Positions 8,533 through 17,275 of a stretch of DNA of 64,000 nucleotides are shown one piece after another (within the stretch, counting starts at the first letter, position 1; each line of letters starts with the position of its first letter). Below the pieces are notes generated by a model, which saw only the letters and a program-made list of their open reading frames with translations, made no database searches and was not told the DNA's origin. The stretch lies in contig JAVCCE010000011.1 in assembly GCA_030765645.1 (NCBI GenBank), positions 124,001 through 188,000 on the forward strand, given 5' to 3'. The DNA comes from Candidatus Hinthialibacter antarcticus. GTDB taxonomy: Bacteria; Hinthialibacterota; Hinthialibacteria; Hinthialibacterales; Hinthialibacteraceae. The translations under genes were made by a program, and so were the position numbers.

Positions 8533-9738
8533 TCACGAACTTTCCTGTGTTGCTAAATTTTCAATGGCATATTGCCTACCCTTGTATGCGATCATAAGGA
8601 CCGCCGCATACGGCGCGATACAGCCCAGCGCAAAGACAATGTTATAACCATACGCTTCCGCCGCGCGTCCCAGCGCGAACGCGGTCACAGCATTGCCGAA
8701 ATCCATCATGCCAGTCATCAAAGCAATGCCCGCGCCGCGATAGCCCACCGGCGCCAGTACATATCCGAAGGTGGTTATGATAGGGAACACAAGCCCATGA
8801 CCCGCCCCGCAACAGACACCCGCGAAAATCAACATCGGCAGCGAGTGGCTGAATTGCAACAACAGCAACCCGGTTCCATAACAAAAAAAGCCCGGCGCCA
8901 GAATGCGTAGAAATCCAAATTGGTCCGCCCATTTTCGCCCGGCAAAGCGCGTGGTGATTCCCGTCACAGCGTATCCAGTAAAGAACAATCCAAAGAATGA
9001 TACGTCGCGCGACTCCATGACGGGCGCAATAAACGCCGACATGGTTGTGAACGAAATGGCCAGACAAAACGAAAAGAAAAACGCCAAACGAAAACGCGGC
9101 AAAACTGCAACCGTCTTAATTCCGGCAAATGAGAATGATGCAACTGCGCCGACCGCGCGCGGCGCCCGGATCAGCATCGCTAAAATCACCGCAGCGCCGC
9201 CCATAAATAACATAAACCAGAAGAACGCGGGCAGACCAAAGTTCTTAATCGTCAATTCACTGAGAAGCGGCCCCGCCAAACTCGCGACCATCCCCGATAC
9301 GCCATACATCGCCACCGCTTCGTTACTGCGGCCTTTCGGCGCCATTTGAGCGGCGAGAGTAAAAAACGCGGTTACATGAGCGCCAAAGCCAAAGCCCTGA
9401 ATGAGCCTCAGCACCCAAACCGCAGGCGTTAATCCCTCGTTGACAAGCGCGATGTAACCCAGACACGGCAGGCTATATAGCATGGCGCCCGCGATCATCA
9501 TGCGCTTCACGCCAAAGCGGTCGACCAGTGCGCCGTGCAGCGGCCGCCCCATCATGCCCGCTAAAGGGAACACCGCCATAAACAGACCAATCTCCTCCGG
9601 GCCGCCGCCAGCGAAATCCACGTAAAGCGGATACAACGCATTGCTGCTAAAGAGAAAGCCCATAAAAAAGTTATAGGCAAATCCCAAAACAAATGTTGCG
9701 GTATACAACTTGGTATGTTCAGAATGGCCGTGGGACAT
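8533..9738 (-). CDS. MFS transporter
   Basis: 401 aa, inner-membrane protein with about twelve hydrophobic segments. The major facilitator signature between TM2 and TM3 is clear: GRPLHGALVDRFGVKRMM. A second, weaker copy between TM8 and TM9 reads TTRFAGRKWADQFG. Loop patterns resemble sugar- or drug-efflux-type 12-TM members, but the transported compound cannot be told. It is the first gene of a four-gene minus-strand cluster (MFS, MDR oxidoreductase, glycosyltransferase, glycosidase-like). Confidence 0.9.
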   Translation of the reverse strand: MSHGHSEHTKLYTATFVLGFAYNFFMGFLFSSNALYPLYVDFAGGGPEEIGLFMAVFPLAGMMGRPLHGALVDRFGVKRMMIAGAMLYSLPCLGYIALVNEGLTPAVWVLRLIQGFGFGAHVTAFFTLAAQMAPKGRSNEAVAMYGVSGMVASLAGPLLSELTIKNFGLPAFFWFMLFMGGAAVILAMLIRAPRAVGAVASFSFAGIKTVAVLPRFRLAFFFSFCLAISFTTMSAFIAPVMESRDVSFFGLFFTGYAVTGITTRFAGRKWADQFGFLRILAPGFFCYGTGLLLLQFSHSLPMLIFAGVCCGAGHGLVFPIITTFGYVLAPVGYRGAGIALMTGMMDFGNAVTAFALGRAAEAYGYNIVFALGCIAPYAAVLMIAYKGRQYAIENLATQESS

Positions 9739-9863
9739 ACGTTGGGGAAAAATCCTTCTAATTGCGCATTATGAAATCACGTTTTTAATGCCTATTATCA
9801 TTGTATTCGCGATTGTATAAAACAACAGGTAGGCCCGCGCAACACTAAACAAACGCCCCGAAA

Positions 9864-9880
9864 ATGTGTTATACCGTATG
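9864..9880 (+). promoter_or_regulatory. Putative extended -10 promoter ahead of the sialate esterase gene
   Basis: The string atgtgttataccgtatg, 45-60 bp before the ATG, closely matches the one at 604-618 (shared gaaa.tgtgttatac..tat). It reads as an extended -10 (TGTGTTATAC). No convincing -35 is seen. Confidence 0.35.
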
Positions 9881-9924
9881 GGCTTATTTATTCTGAATCG
9901 ATCTGGTAAGAGGAGAACATTTTG

Positions 9925-11466
9925 ATGAAATCGAGAACAGCATTACAAATGCTAAGCGTCATGTTTGCGTTCGCGTTTTGTTTGACCGCAAGTTACGCCG
10001 ACGTAAAACCAAACGCCCTGTTCAGCGACCACATGGTCTTACAACAAGGCAAAACCATTCACGTCTGGGGGACAGCGAATCCCGGCGAAAAAGTCACCGT
10101 CCAGTTAGACCGCCAAAAAAAATCAACCAAGACGGGCGACAACGGCGAGTGGAAAGTCGCGCTGAAGAAAATGACAGTCGGCGGCCCCTACGAACTGACC
10201 ATCAGCGGCGATAACACCATCACCTACAACAACGTCATGCTGGGCGAAGTCTGGGTCTGCAGCGGACAATCCAACATGCAATGGACGGTCTCAAACAGTA
10301 ACAACCCTGACTATGAAATCAAAATGGCGAACTACCCCAACATTCGCCTGTTCTACGTCCCGCGCGTATCCACTGGCGAGCCGCAAAAGAACGTCAACGC
10401 AAAATGGGAAGTCTGCAACCCGTCCACCATCCCCGGCTTCTCTGCAGTCGCCTATTTCTTTGGACGCGAATTAAACACGCGCCTCAACGTCCCCATCGGT
10501 TTGATTCACACCTCCTGGGGCGGAACCCCCGCCGAAGCCTGGACGCGCCAACAAGAACTCGAAGACCTGCCGATCGCCTCTAAAATTGTTGAAGACGGCA
10601 AGAACAAATTAGCGAACTATCCAAACCAACTCGAAAAACTCGAACAAGATTATCTGGACTGGAAAGAACGCGCCCAACTTGCTGAATACAAAGGCGACCC
10701 TGTTCCAGAAGCGCCGCGTATCCCGGACGACTTCCGCCGCCACCCCTGGCGCCCCAGCGGCTTGTACAACGCCATGATCGCCCCACTGATTCCTTTCGGC
10801 ATCCAAGGCGCCATCTGGTATCAAGGCGAGTCGAACGCGGGCCGCGCCTATCAGTATCGCGAGTTGTTTCCAACCATGATTCAAAGTTGGCGCAACGCCT
10901 GGGACCAGGGCGATTTCCCCTTCTATTTCGTCCAACTGGCTAATTTCAAGCCGGGCGGCGGTAACTGGCCGGAACTGCGCGAAGCCCAAACCATGACGCT
11001 CAGCCTCCCCAATACCGGCATGGCGGTCACGACCGATATTGGCAACCCGGTTGACATTCACCCGCGCAACAAACAAGACGTTGGCAAGCGCTTGGCGCTG
11101 GTCGCGCTCGCCCAAGACTATGGCCACGACATCGTCTATTCAGGCCCGATGTACAAAGCGATGGAAGTCAAAGGAAACAGCGTTGCGCTTTCATTCGACC
11201 ACTTGGGTTCAGGAATGGTCACGTTAGGCGGCGATACCTTGAACGGCTTCATCATTGCGGGAAGCGACAAAGAATTTCATCCGGCATCCGCCAAAATCGA
11301 AGGTGACAAAGTCATCGTCTCCAGCGACGCGGTATCAAGCCCGGTCGCGGTTCGTTACGCATGGACGGACAATCCTGAAGAAGCCAATTTGTTTAATAAA
11401 GAAGGCTTGCCTGCGTCTTCGTTCCGCACCGATGAATGGCCGGGACAAACCGTAGACAACCGCTAA
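9925..11466 (+). CDS. Secreted sialate O-acetylesterase / SGNH-type carbohydrate acetylesterase
   Basis: 513 aa with a signal peptide (MKSRTALQMLSVMFAFAFCLTA...SYA). It has the hallmarks of the sialate O-acetylesterase family: NALFSDHMVLQQ, a beta-sandwich (IHVWGTANPGEKVTV), then the SGNH hydrolase Ser motif GEVWVCSGQSNMQW, GLIHTSWGGTPAEAW, IWYQGESNA, and DIHPRNKQDVG bearing the catalytic Asp/His. It removes acetyl groups from sialic acid or acetylated polysaccharides in the periplasm or outside. ATG 9925 follows AGGAG with 9-nt spacing; TTG 9922 is less likely. It is monocistronic, with its own promoter-like motif and a strong terminator. Confidence 0.92.
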   Translation: MKSRTALQMLSVMFAFAFCLTASYADVKPNALFSDHMVLQQGKTIHVWGTANPGEKVTVQLDRQKKSTKTGDNGEWKVALKKMTVGGPYELTISGDNTITYNNVMLGEVWVCSGQSNMQWTVSNSNNPDYEIKMANYPNIRLFYVPRVSTGEPQKNVNAKWEVCNPSTIPGFSAVAYFFGRELNTRLNVPIGLIHTSWGGTPAEAWTRQQELEDLPIASKIVEDGKNKLANYPNQLEKLEQDYLDWKERAQLAEYKGDPVPEAPRIPDDFRRHPWRPSGLYNAMIAPLIPFGIQGAIWYQGESNAGRAYQYRELFPTMIQSWRNAWDQGDFPFYFVQLANFKPGGGNWPELREAQTMTLSLPNTGMAVTTDIGNPVDIHPRNKQDVGKRLALVALAQDYGHDIVYSGPMYKAMEVKGNSVALSFDHLGSGMVTLGGDTLNGFIIAGSDKEFHPASAKIEGDKVIVSSDAVSSPVAVRYAWTDNPEEANLFNKEGLPASSFRTDEWPGQTVDNR

Positions 11467-11495
11467 GCGAATACTTGAAGTTCATCCAGAATCAC

Positions 11496-11528
11496 AACCG
11501 GGACGGCGCAACACCGTCCCGGTTTTTG
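11496..11528 (+). terminator. Rho-independent terminator after the sialate esterase gene
   Basis: An 11-bp perfect stem (aaccgggacgg / ccgtcccggtt) with a 7-nt loop, followed directly by a T run (11521 onward: ggttttt). Confidence 0.9.
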
Positions 11529-11545
11529 TATATCTATTGTTATTC

Positions 11546-11580
11546 CCCTTCTCCCTCTGGGAGAAGGTAGGGATGAGGGA
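11546..11580 (+). repeat. REP-like palindrome (ccttctccc...gggagaagg)
   Basis: A short palindrome (cccttctccc ct gggagaagg) followed by tagggatgaggg. Near-identical copies lie at 38953-38987 (opposite strand) and, more diverged, at 38810-38845. It is an extragenic palindromic repeat in a gap between convergent genes. Confidence 0.7.
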
Positions 11581-11649
11581 GGCTTTACAAGAGATGCCCG
11601 CTTCGCGGCCTTGGCTCGCCACCCCGCGCATGTCCACATGAGCGCTCCA

Positions 11650-13044
11650 TTACGAATTCGAAGCCATCCTTCGATTCACCCAATACAACACCAAGCCGAA
11701 TAGTACCAAGCCGAAGCCGATCAGCGAACTCCAACCGGCGTAATCGAGCGCACTGTAGAGCAGCATTCCTGAGGTCGCGATAAACACAAGTGGAATCCAC
11801 GGGTAGCCGTGTACGCGATAAGGGCGCTCAACATCAGGATCAATGCGCCGCAAAATAAAAACGCTAATGCCGACCAGCAGCAAGAACAACCAATGTGCGC
11901 CAGCAGTGTAGGTTACCAGGGTTTCAAAACTGCCGCTGGCAACCAAGATGACTGAGATCGCGCATTGCGCCCACAACGCCCCCAGCGGCGCATTGTTCGC
12001 GGTGACGCCCTTGCCGAGCATCCCAAAGATCGGGTAATCGCGCCCCAGCGTCATAAACAGCCGCCCGCCAGTCAGGGTCATGCCGTTGACGGCGCCCAGC
12101 GCGGAGGCGATCACCAACGCGCTTACGGAGCGGCGTCCCCAGTCGCCCCAGGCGAGCGCGGTATAATCCGCCACCACCGCATCCGACTCGATCATGCCTT
12201 GTACGCCCAATCCCCACAACAAGGCGATGTTTACGCCGATATAGATGATCGTTACCAGCACAATCCCAATCACCATCGAACGCAATACGTTGCGCTGCGG
12301 GTTGCGCATCTCGACCGTGACAAACGCGCAGTCACTCCAGCCGCCGAAGGTAAATTGCACGAAGACCATCGCCAGAAAGAACCCGCCGAAGGTGAGTTCC
12401 ATTGAGGTTTGGCTTGAATCTTCAGCAGGTGCGCCGGGCAACGAAAACACCGCGATCACAATCAGAATCAGCCCGACCACCTTCACGCTGCTCAAGATGT
12501 TTTGCATCCACTTGCCCTGTTGCAAGCCAATGCTGTTAATCACCGTGAATAAAACGATCGACGCGACCGCATACGCGAGTTCGCAGTAAGCGAATGAGTA
12601 AAACTGCGCCATGTAGACCGCCGAAATCGCCGCCATGCTGGCGATGTTTCCGGTATGGATCACCGCCAACCGCGCCCAAGCGAACAGAAAGCCTGCCCAG
12701 GGGCCGTAAGCGCGGGTCAGATAAAAATACTCGCCGCGTTCGCGTGGGTAGGCGGAGGCCAGTTCGGCGTAACACAATCCGCCCACCAGCGACAAGGCGC
12801 CGCCCGCCGTCCACACAATGAGAATAAGTAGTGGAGAGCCTAAAAGCGCAGCAATCGTCGAGGGCGTGAGGAAAATTGCGCTGCCGATAATGACGCCCAA
12901 AATGATGCAAACGACGTCAAATACGCCCAATGTTTCTTTCGTTGGAATAACAGAAATCTCTATTGCGCCATCTAGCGCCTCGGTTGGCTTGAATACGCCC
13001 AATGTTTCTTTCGTAGATTCTTTAGATGACCTGGTTTCGCTCAT
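11650..13044 (-). CDS. APC-superfamily amino acid permease
   Basis: 464 aa, inner-membrane transporter with about twelve TM segments after a 40-residue hydrophilic N-terminus. Family features: VCIILGVIIGSAIFLTPS in TM1 with the broken-helix GSAIF motif, WTAGGALSLVGGLCYAELA in TM2-3, and RGEYFYLTRAYGPWAGFLFAW. This fits the LAT/SteT-like amino acid exchangers of the APC family, importing or exchanging amino acids. The N-terminus carries a duplicated TKETLGVF segment 24 codons apart (see findings). It is divergent from a DeoR regulator 220 bp away, a usual place for a control gene. Confidence 0.88.
   Translation of the reverse strand: MSETRSSKESTKETLGVFKPTEALDGAIEISVIPTKETLGVFDVVCIILGVIIGSAIFLTPSTIAALLGSPLLILIVWTAGGALSLVGGLCYAELASAYPRERGEYFYLTRAYGPWAGFLFAWARLAVIHTGNIASMAAISAVYMAQFYSFAYCELAYAVASIVLFTVINSIGLQQGKWMQNILSSVKVVGLILIVIAVFSLPGAPAEDSSQTSMELTFGGFFLAMVFVQFTFGGWSDCAFVTVEMRNPQRNVLRSMVIGIVLVTIIYIGVNIALLWGLGVQGMIESDAVVADYTALAWGDWGRRSVSALVIASALGAVNGMTLTGGRLFMTLGRDYPIFGMLGKGVTANNAPLGALWAQCAISVILVASGSFETLVTYTAGAHWLFLLLVGISVFILRRIDPDVERPYRVHGYPWIPLVFIATSGMLLYSALDYAGWSSLIGFGLVLFGLVLYWVNRRMASNS
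12920..13014 (-). repeat. Direct repeat (23 bp, 72-bp period) inside the permease 5' end
   Basis: The same 23-bp string beginning aatacgcccaatg occurs at 12920-12942 and 12992-13014, in frame and 72 bp apart. It encodes TKETLGVF twice. This points to a recent in-frame partial duplication of the 5' coding region. Confidence 0.9.
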
Positions 13045-13264
13045 TGAACGCTCACTTGATTAAGTTAAATGTCCCTCTTTTATTCCATAAAACCGCTTGA
13101 CGCGTCAAGCCACACTGATTTCATTCACTTATTTATTCAAAAATACAGCAAACCCATTAGAAACACGTCGCTATTTATGTCATAATTAGGCGCAAGATAC
13201 CGCGAATAATTCAAATTATGCCACAGACCCTCACCATCTTGTCAGTCAGGAACCTGAATCTACC

Positions 13265-14047
13265 ATGATGAAGCAACAGCGATACGACCAAATCCTCAGT
13301 CATCTCAACCAAAAAGGCTACCTGACCGTTGATGACGCCGTTGAACTGCTGCAAACCAGCCGCTCAACCGTAAGCCGAGATTTTAACGATCTGGCCAAGA
13401 ACGAATTGGTCATTCGTACGCATGGGGGCATTGGGCTTCCTAAGCGAAGCGATTTTCGCAACCTGCCTTATGCGCTGCGTCAAATTAAAAACATGGATGA
13501 GAAAGAAGCGATTGCGCGCGCCGCGGTTGCGTTGTTGCACGAGCGCGACACGCTCTTTCTTGACGGCGGCACCACAACCCTGCAAGTCGCGTCCTTTCTT
13601 CCCGCTCGCGGGTTGACCGTTGTTACCAATTCACTCCATCACGCCTCACAAATTATCGAAAACCAAAAACCGGATGCGCCAGTCGAGGTGTTCATCGCCG
13701 GAGGCTTGGTTTACGCCCCCTGGCACGTGAATATCGGACCGCAAACCCGCTACTGCCTGGAGCAATATCACGCAACCTGGGCGTTTTTCTCCGCGAAGGG
13801 CATCGACAAAGACGGCGTGTATAATCACAACGAGTTGATCGTCGAGTCTGAACGCACCATGATCTCGAACGCAGACAAAGTGGTGCTGTTGGCGGACCAC
13901 ACCAAATTCAGCGAACGCTCGGTGTTCTTTTTATGCGAACTCAAAGAGATTGATATTCTCATTACAGATGAACATCCCAAAAGCAAGGCGCTACTGAAAG
14001 ACATTGCCAAATTAGGCGTTGAAGTTATTACCGTCAAAGACGAGTAG
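13265..14047 (+). CDS. DeoR-family transcriptional regulator
   Basis: 260 aa. The N-terminal winged helix-turn-helix (about residues 6-57: RYDQILSHLNQKGYLTVDD..LQTSRSTVSRDFNDL) is followed by the family wing VIRTHGGI and a DeoR-C sugar-phosphate sensor domain with LDGGTTTLQVASFL and VVTNSLHHA. The C-terminal part keeps ADHTKF and SVFFLCEL..IDILITDE. These proteins usually repress sugar catabolic genes and are released by a phosphosugar. Here the only adjacent target is the divergent amino acid permease or the gene itself. ATG 13265 and 13268 are both possible starts. Confidence 0.92.
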   Translation: MMKQQRYDQILSHLNQKGYLTVDDAVELLQTSRSTVSRDFNDLAKNELVIRTHGGIGLPKRSDFRNLPYALRQIKNMDEKEAIARAAVALLHERDTLFLDGGTTTLQVASFLPARGLTVVTNSLHHASQIIENQKPDAPVEVFIAGGLVYAPWHVNIGPQTRYCLEQYHATWAFFSAKGIDKDGVYNHNELIVESERTMISNADKVVLLADHTKFSERSVFFLCELKEIDILITDEHPKSKALLKDIAKLGVEVITVKDE

Positions 14048-14105
14048 AATCCACCCCATTAATCCCTGCCGCGCCACCGCGAGCACAGCGACGCGATAGG
14101 AGCAC

Positions 14106-14206
14106 GGGGAGGGCGAGGCTCCCGCCGAGCCGAAAAAAACGAAACTGTTTCAATTTATTATGGCTCACCAGGAGCCTGCCTGCCGCAGGCAGGGTTCGCC
14201 CTCCCC
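14106..14206. repeat. Multi-branched palindromic element (about 100 bp)
   Basis: An outer 11-bp perfect stem (ggggagggcga at 14106-14116 with tcgccctcccc at 14196-14206) encloses three further hairpins. These are ggct..agcc at 14118-14131, ggctc..gagcc at 14162-14176 and the long palindrome cctgcctgccgcaggcagg at 14175-14193. The fold would be cloverleaf-like. It has no coding potential and lies between the DeoR gene and the hydrogenase operon terminator. Confidence 0.75.
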
Positions 14207-14231
14207 AAAATTTAAATTCGATACGCATAGA

Positions 14232-14262
14232 CGCAAAAAAGGGCGGGAAAACCCCGCCCTTT
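14232..14262 (-). terminator. Rho-independent terminator of the hdr-mvh operon
   Basis: A 10-bp stem (aaagggcggg / cccgcccttt) with a 5-nt loop. Read on the minus strand it ends in a run of T (the aaaaaa at 14235-14240 on the plus strand). It lies 30 bp after the stop of the protease gene. Confidence 0.85.
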
Positions 14263-14291
14263 GTGTATGTTTTATGAAAAATTCATTTCAC

Positions 14292-14771
14292 TTAGGCCAA
14301 AGCAGTCTCACAAATCCATTCGTCCACTTTTGTTTTCACCTGTTCAACCAACTTCGGCAAGGCGTTTAACACGCCTTGGGTCATACCGCCGCCGATGGTG
14401 AACGGGTCTTCGACTTCAATTGCATAGATCACAAATTCTTTTGGAAAATCGAGTTCCAATTCGTTCGCCAGCGCCAACAGTTCGGGCAAGCCCGCATAGT
14501 GCGGCGACGGCGCCAGCACCGCGCCCAAATCTTCCAAGCGTAATGATGTGATTTCACCGACTGGCGTTTTACCGGTCTTCACGGCGTCAATCAAAACCAC
14601 CCGGTCATAGTCGATCAATTCTTCGAGCAGCGCGATGCCGGACATCGAACATTCATGCACGTCCACATCGGGCGTTTCAGCGAATATTTCACGCAGGCGA
14701 CGCGCGGCTTCAATGCCGACGCCGTCATCAGCGATCAGGTCATTACCTAAACCCAGGACAAGGGTTTTCAT
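14292..14771 (-). CDS. Hydrogenase maturation endopeptidase (HyaD/HycI/FrhD type)
   Basis: 159 aa. Cleaves the C-terminal tail of the NiFe hydrogenase large subunit after nickel insertion. The start LVLGLGNDLIADDGVGIEAARRL contains the conserved GxGND...DDG nickel-sensing region, with D and E residues as expected. Further motifs are DVHECSMSGIALLEEL, DRVVLIDAV, SPHYAGLPELLALA and VIYAIEVEDPF. ATG 14771 is preferred over the longer frame because the large-subunit gene ends at 14773 (1-bp gap) and GGAGCG precedes this ATG. It is the last gene of the hdrCBA-mvhDGA operon, and its dedicated substrate is the cleavable tail of the adjacent MvhA. Confidence 0.92.
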   Translation of the reverse strand: MKTLVLGLGNDLIADDGVGIEAARRLREIFAETPDVDVHECSMSGIALLEELIDYDRVVLIDAVKTGKTPVGEITSLRLEDLGAVLAPSPHYAGLPELLALANELELDFPKEFVIYAIEVEDPFTIGGGMTQGVLNALPKLVEQVKTKVDEWICETALA

Positions 14772-14772
14772 A

Positions 14773-16242
14773 TCACGCTCCGTTTCGGACCAATTCATTC
14801 ACGATATTTTTGTCAGCGTCATACAAACGCACCATCAACGGCATCTGCCCCGGCAAGGCGTGAGTCGCGCAGCCGTGACAAGGGTCGTAAGCACGAAACG
14901 CCATCTCGACCATATTCAACAGACCGTCATTCACTTCGCCTTTTTTGATTAAGCCCTTGGCGGCTTTATCAACCGACAACGCAATACGCGCCGCGTTGTT
15001 TTGGGTCGCGACAATCAGGTTCGCGTGGGTAATCACGCCGCGTTCGTCAGTTTTGTAATGATGGAACAACGTACCGCGCGGCGCTTCGACCGCACCAATG
15101 CCTTCGGTCGGCTTCTCCGTCGGCAGAGTACGTACGTTGGGGTCGGTAATTTCAGGATCATTGGCCAGCTCTTTGAAACGCTCAGCGCAATAGAGCAATT
15201 CAATCAAACGCGCCCAGTGATTGGCGAGGGTATGATGGACCGGCTTTCCGCCCAGGGTCGCATAGAATTTTTCGTATGCTTCCTGCGCCAACGGCGTCGC
15301 CATACCGTCCGATGCATTCAAGCGGGCCAGAGGCGCGACGCTAAAAATGCCGCTATCGGCGCCGTCTTCAAAACCTTTCCAGCCGATATCTTTCAGATAG
15401 CAGAATTTGATGTAACTCCACGGTTCTACATGCTCAGCAATGTGATCGAGATAATTTTTGGGATCAAATGTTGAGTGTTCGGCGCCGTCCGGCTTCACGA
15501 CGCGGATGTTACCGTCATAAAAATTGACTTTGTTATTTTCGTCCACCATCCCCATGTAATAGGTTTGGTGGGTATAAGCGTCAGAAGTGATCCATTCGAC
15601 GTATTGCGAATTTTTCAACACCAAGTCATCGAAGACTTGCAGGCTGAACTTACCAAACTCAATGGCGCGGTCTGCGGCGCCGGTGAACTTTTCGAGGTCG
15701 GCTTTTTTTAATGATTTTGAAACGCCGCCGGGCAAGCCAAATACGGGGTGAATGACCTTGCCGCACATCAGGTTAATCAGGCCGCGCAGTTCTTTTCGCG
15801 CTGCAATTACCTGTTTGCCGACTTCCAACCCGACCTTACCGATAACGCCCAGAATGTTGCGTTCCCCCTTGGGCGCATCCGGCCCGACCACGAAGTCAGG
15901 CCCGCCGAGAAAATAAAAATGCAGCGCGTGATCTTCGATGGTGAAGATGTTATAAATCATCTCGCGAATTTTCTTGCCCGCAGGCGGAGGCGTGACTTTG
16001 TAGAGGTCGTCAAGCGCTTTGGCGGACGCCATGTGGTGCGCCATCGGACACACGCCGCAGATGCGCGAGGTGATTTGGGGCATGTCTTCACACGGACGCC
16101 CTTCGGCGAATTTTTCAAACCCGCGCAGTTCCGGCACCTGGAAATAGGCGCGGTCGACATTGCCCTCGTCATTCAAAAAAATATCGATCTTGCCGTGGCC
16201 TTCTAGCCGTGTGATGGGATCAATGGTGATTTTTTGACTCAT
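14773..16242 (-). CDS. mvhA: NiFe hydrogenase large subunit, MvhA type (group 3c)
   Basis: 489 aa, catalytic subunit that splits H2. The four Ni-Fe ligands are in place: RICGVCP (C62, C65) and DPCHGCATH near the C-terminus (C455, C458). A 28-residue tail follows the His and would be removed by the protease encoded next. N-terminal ITRLEGHGKIDI is typical of group 3 large subunits. The neighbours (MvhG, MvhD, HdrA) and the F420-independent gene set point to the MvhADG class rather than FrhABG, since no FrhB gene is seen. It is predicted to be cytosolic (no Tat signal on the small subunit). Spacing to mvhG is 12 bp. Confidence 0.95.
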   Translation of the reverse strand: MSQKITIDPITRLEGHGKIDIFLNDEGNVDRAYFQVPELRGFEKFAEGRPCEDMPQITSRICGVCPMAHHMASAKALDDLYKVTPPPAGKKIREMIYNIFTIEDHALHFYFLGGPDFVVGPDAPKGERNILGVIGKVGLEVGKQVIAARKELRGLINLMCGKVIHPVFGLPGGVSKSLKKADLEKFTGAADRAIEFGKFSLQVFDDLVLKNSQYVEWITSDAYTHQTYYMGMVDENNKVNFYDGNIRVVKPDGAEHSTFDPKNYLDHIAEHVEPWSYIKFCYLKDIGWKGFEDGADSGIFSVAPLARLNASDGMATPLAQEAYEKFYATLGGKPVHHTLANHWARLIELLYCAERFKELANDPEITDPNVRTLPTEKPTEGIGAVEAPRGTLFHHYKTDERGVITHANLIVATQNNAARIALSVDKAAKGLIKKGEVNDGLLNMVEMAFRAYDPCHGCATHALPGQMPLMVRLYDADKNIVNELVRNGA

Positions 16243-16254
16243 GGTGCGACTCCC

Positions 16255-17220
16255 TTAAACCGAAACTTTGCGATGTACAAACGTATGGGCCATGCTATAG
16301 CGGTTAAACGAACCCGCCGGATCGACGATATTCTCAAGCGCTTTATCAATTTCCGCTTCGTCTTCGCTTTCCATCATCGACGCGAACACAGAAAGCGCCG
16401 ACAAGCCAAAATCCTTCACCCGGCTGGTTGGCCCCAGGCACCCGGTGCAGGGCATGTTGCCTTCGATGCAGGGAGCGCTGCAGCCCATGCGGGTTGCAGG
16501 CCCAAGACACAACAGGCCTTGCGCGAGCAGGCATTTTTCTTCGTCGATAATAATATCTTGCGGGCGTTTGAATTCGGTGATTTTCAGATCATCCGGCTTA
16601 CTGTCGATGCGCTTGCACTCGTTGCAAAGCGCTTTGTCCGGCGCGAGCACCGTCCCTTTGGGCGGCAGTTTGCCTTCTAAAATGGCGGTGACTGCGCCGA
16701 GCAGCAAATTGACCGGCGGCGAACACCCCGGAACGTAATAGTCTACGTCAACGCACTGGTCGAGCGAGCGGACGTAGTCTAAGAATTCCGGCAATTCGAC
16801 GTCGCCTTCCGGCATTTTTGAAATAGTCTGCGGATAGGTCTTTTCAGGATTCACGACGCTGAATGATTCTTCGTAGTCGTGTTTTAATATTTCATCTTTG
16901 GGATACAGATTCCCCAAGGCGGGAATGCCGCCGCTGTGCGAGCAACTGCCGAATGCAATCAGGATTTTGGCCTTTTTGCGCAGCAGATGCACCATCTCTT
17001 CTTCTTCCGAAGTTCGAATCGCGCCGTTAACAAAGCAGGCGTCAATTTCGCCGTCCGCCATGGCGCGCACATCGTCTTTTTTAAAGTCCATGGCGCAGGG
17101 CCAGAAAACAATATCCACCGCTGCGACAACGTCTAGAATGCTCTCGTTTAAATCAACGACGGCTTCTTCACAACCGCCGCATGATGCGCACCAGTAAAAG
17201 CCGATTTTGGGCTTGCTCAT
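16255..17220 (-). CDS. mvhG: NiFe hydrogenase small subunit, MvhG type
   Basis: 321 aa iron-sulfur subunit that carries electrons from the NiFe site toward MvhD. It lacks the N-terminal Tat signal of membrane uptake hydrogenases, so it is cytosolic. Cys residues for the clusters: CASCGGCEE (C11, C14, C17), FGSCSHSGG, VPGCSPP, CNEC, and a dense C-terminal set (LLCLGPATRMGCSAPC, MPCTGCLG) for the medial and distal clusters. The start has an excellent GGAGGAGC box. It lies between mvhD and mvhA, as in Mvh operons of methanogens and sulfate reducers. Confidence 0.95.
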   Translation of the reverse strand: MSKPKIGFYWCASCGGCEEAVVDLNESILDVVAAVDIVFWPCAMDFKKDDVRAMADGEIDACFVNGAIRTSEEEEMVHLLRKKAKILIAFGSCSHSGGIPALGNLYPKDEILKHDYEESFSVVNPEKTYPQTISKMPEGDVELPEFLDYVRSLDQCVDVDYYVPGCSPPVNLLLGAVTAILEGKLPPKGTVLAPDKALCNECKRIDSKPDDLKITEFKRPQDIIIDEEKCLLAQGLLCLGPATRMGCSAPCIEGNMPCTGCLGPTSRVKDFGLSALSVFASMMESEDEAEIDKALENIVDPAGSFNRYSMAHTFVHRKVSV

Positions 17221-17275
17221 AGTTGCTCCTCCATGCTGTCGTCGACCGCCGGTTGACGCCGGGGCGACGTGTTCT

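Noticed and set aside
14106-14206. Element called as tRNA pseudogene because of its cloverleaf shape
   Set aside because: Arm lengths and loop sequences do not fit any tRNA; it is a palindromic repeat.
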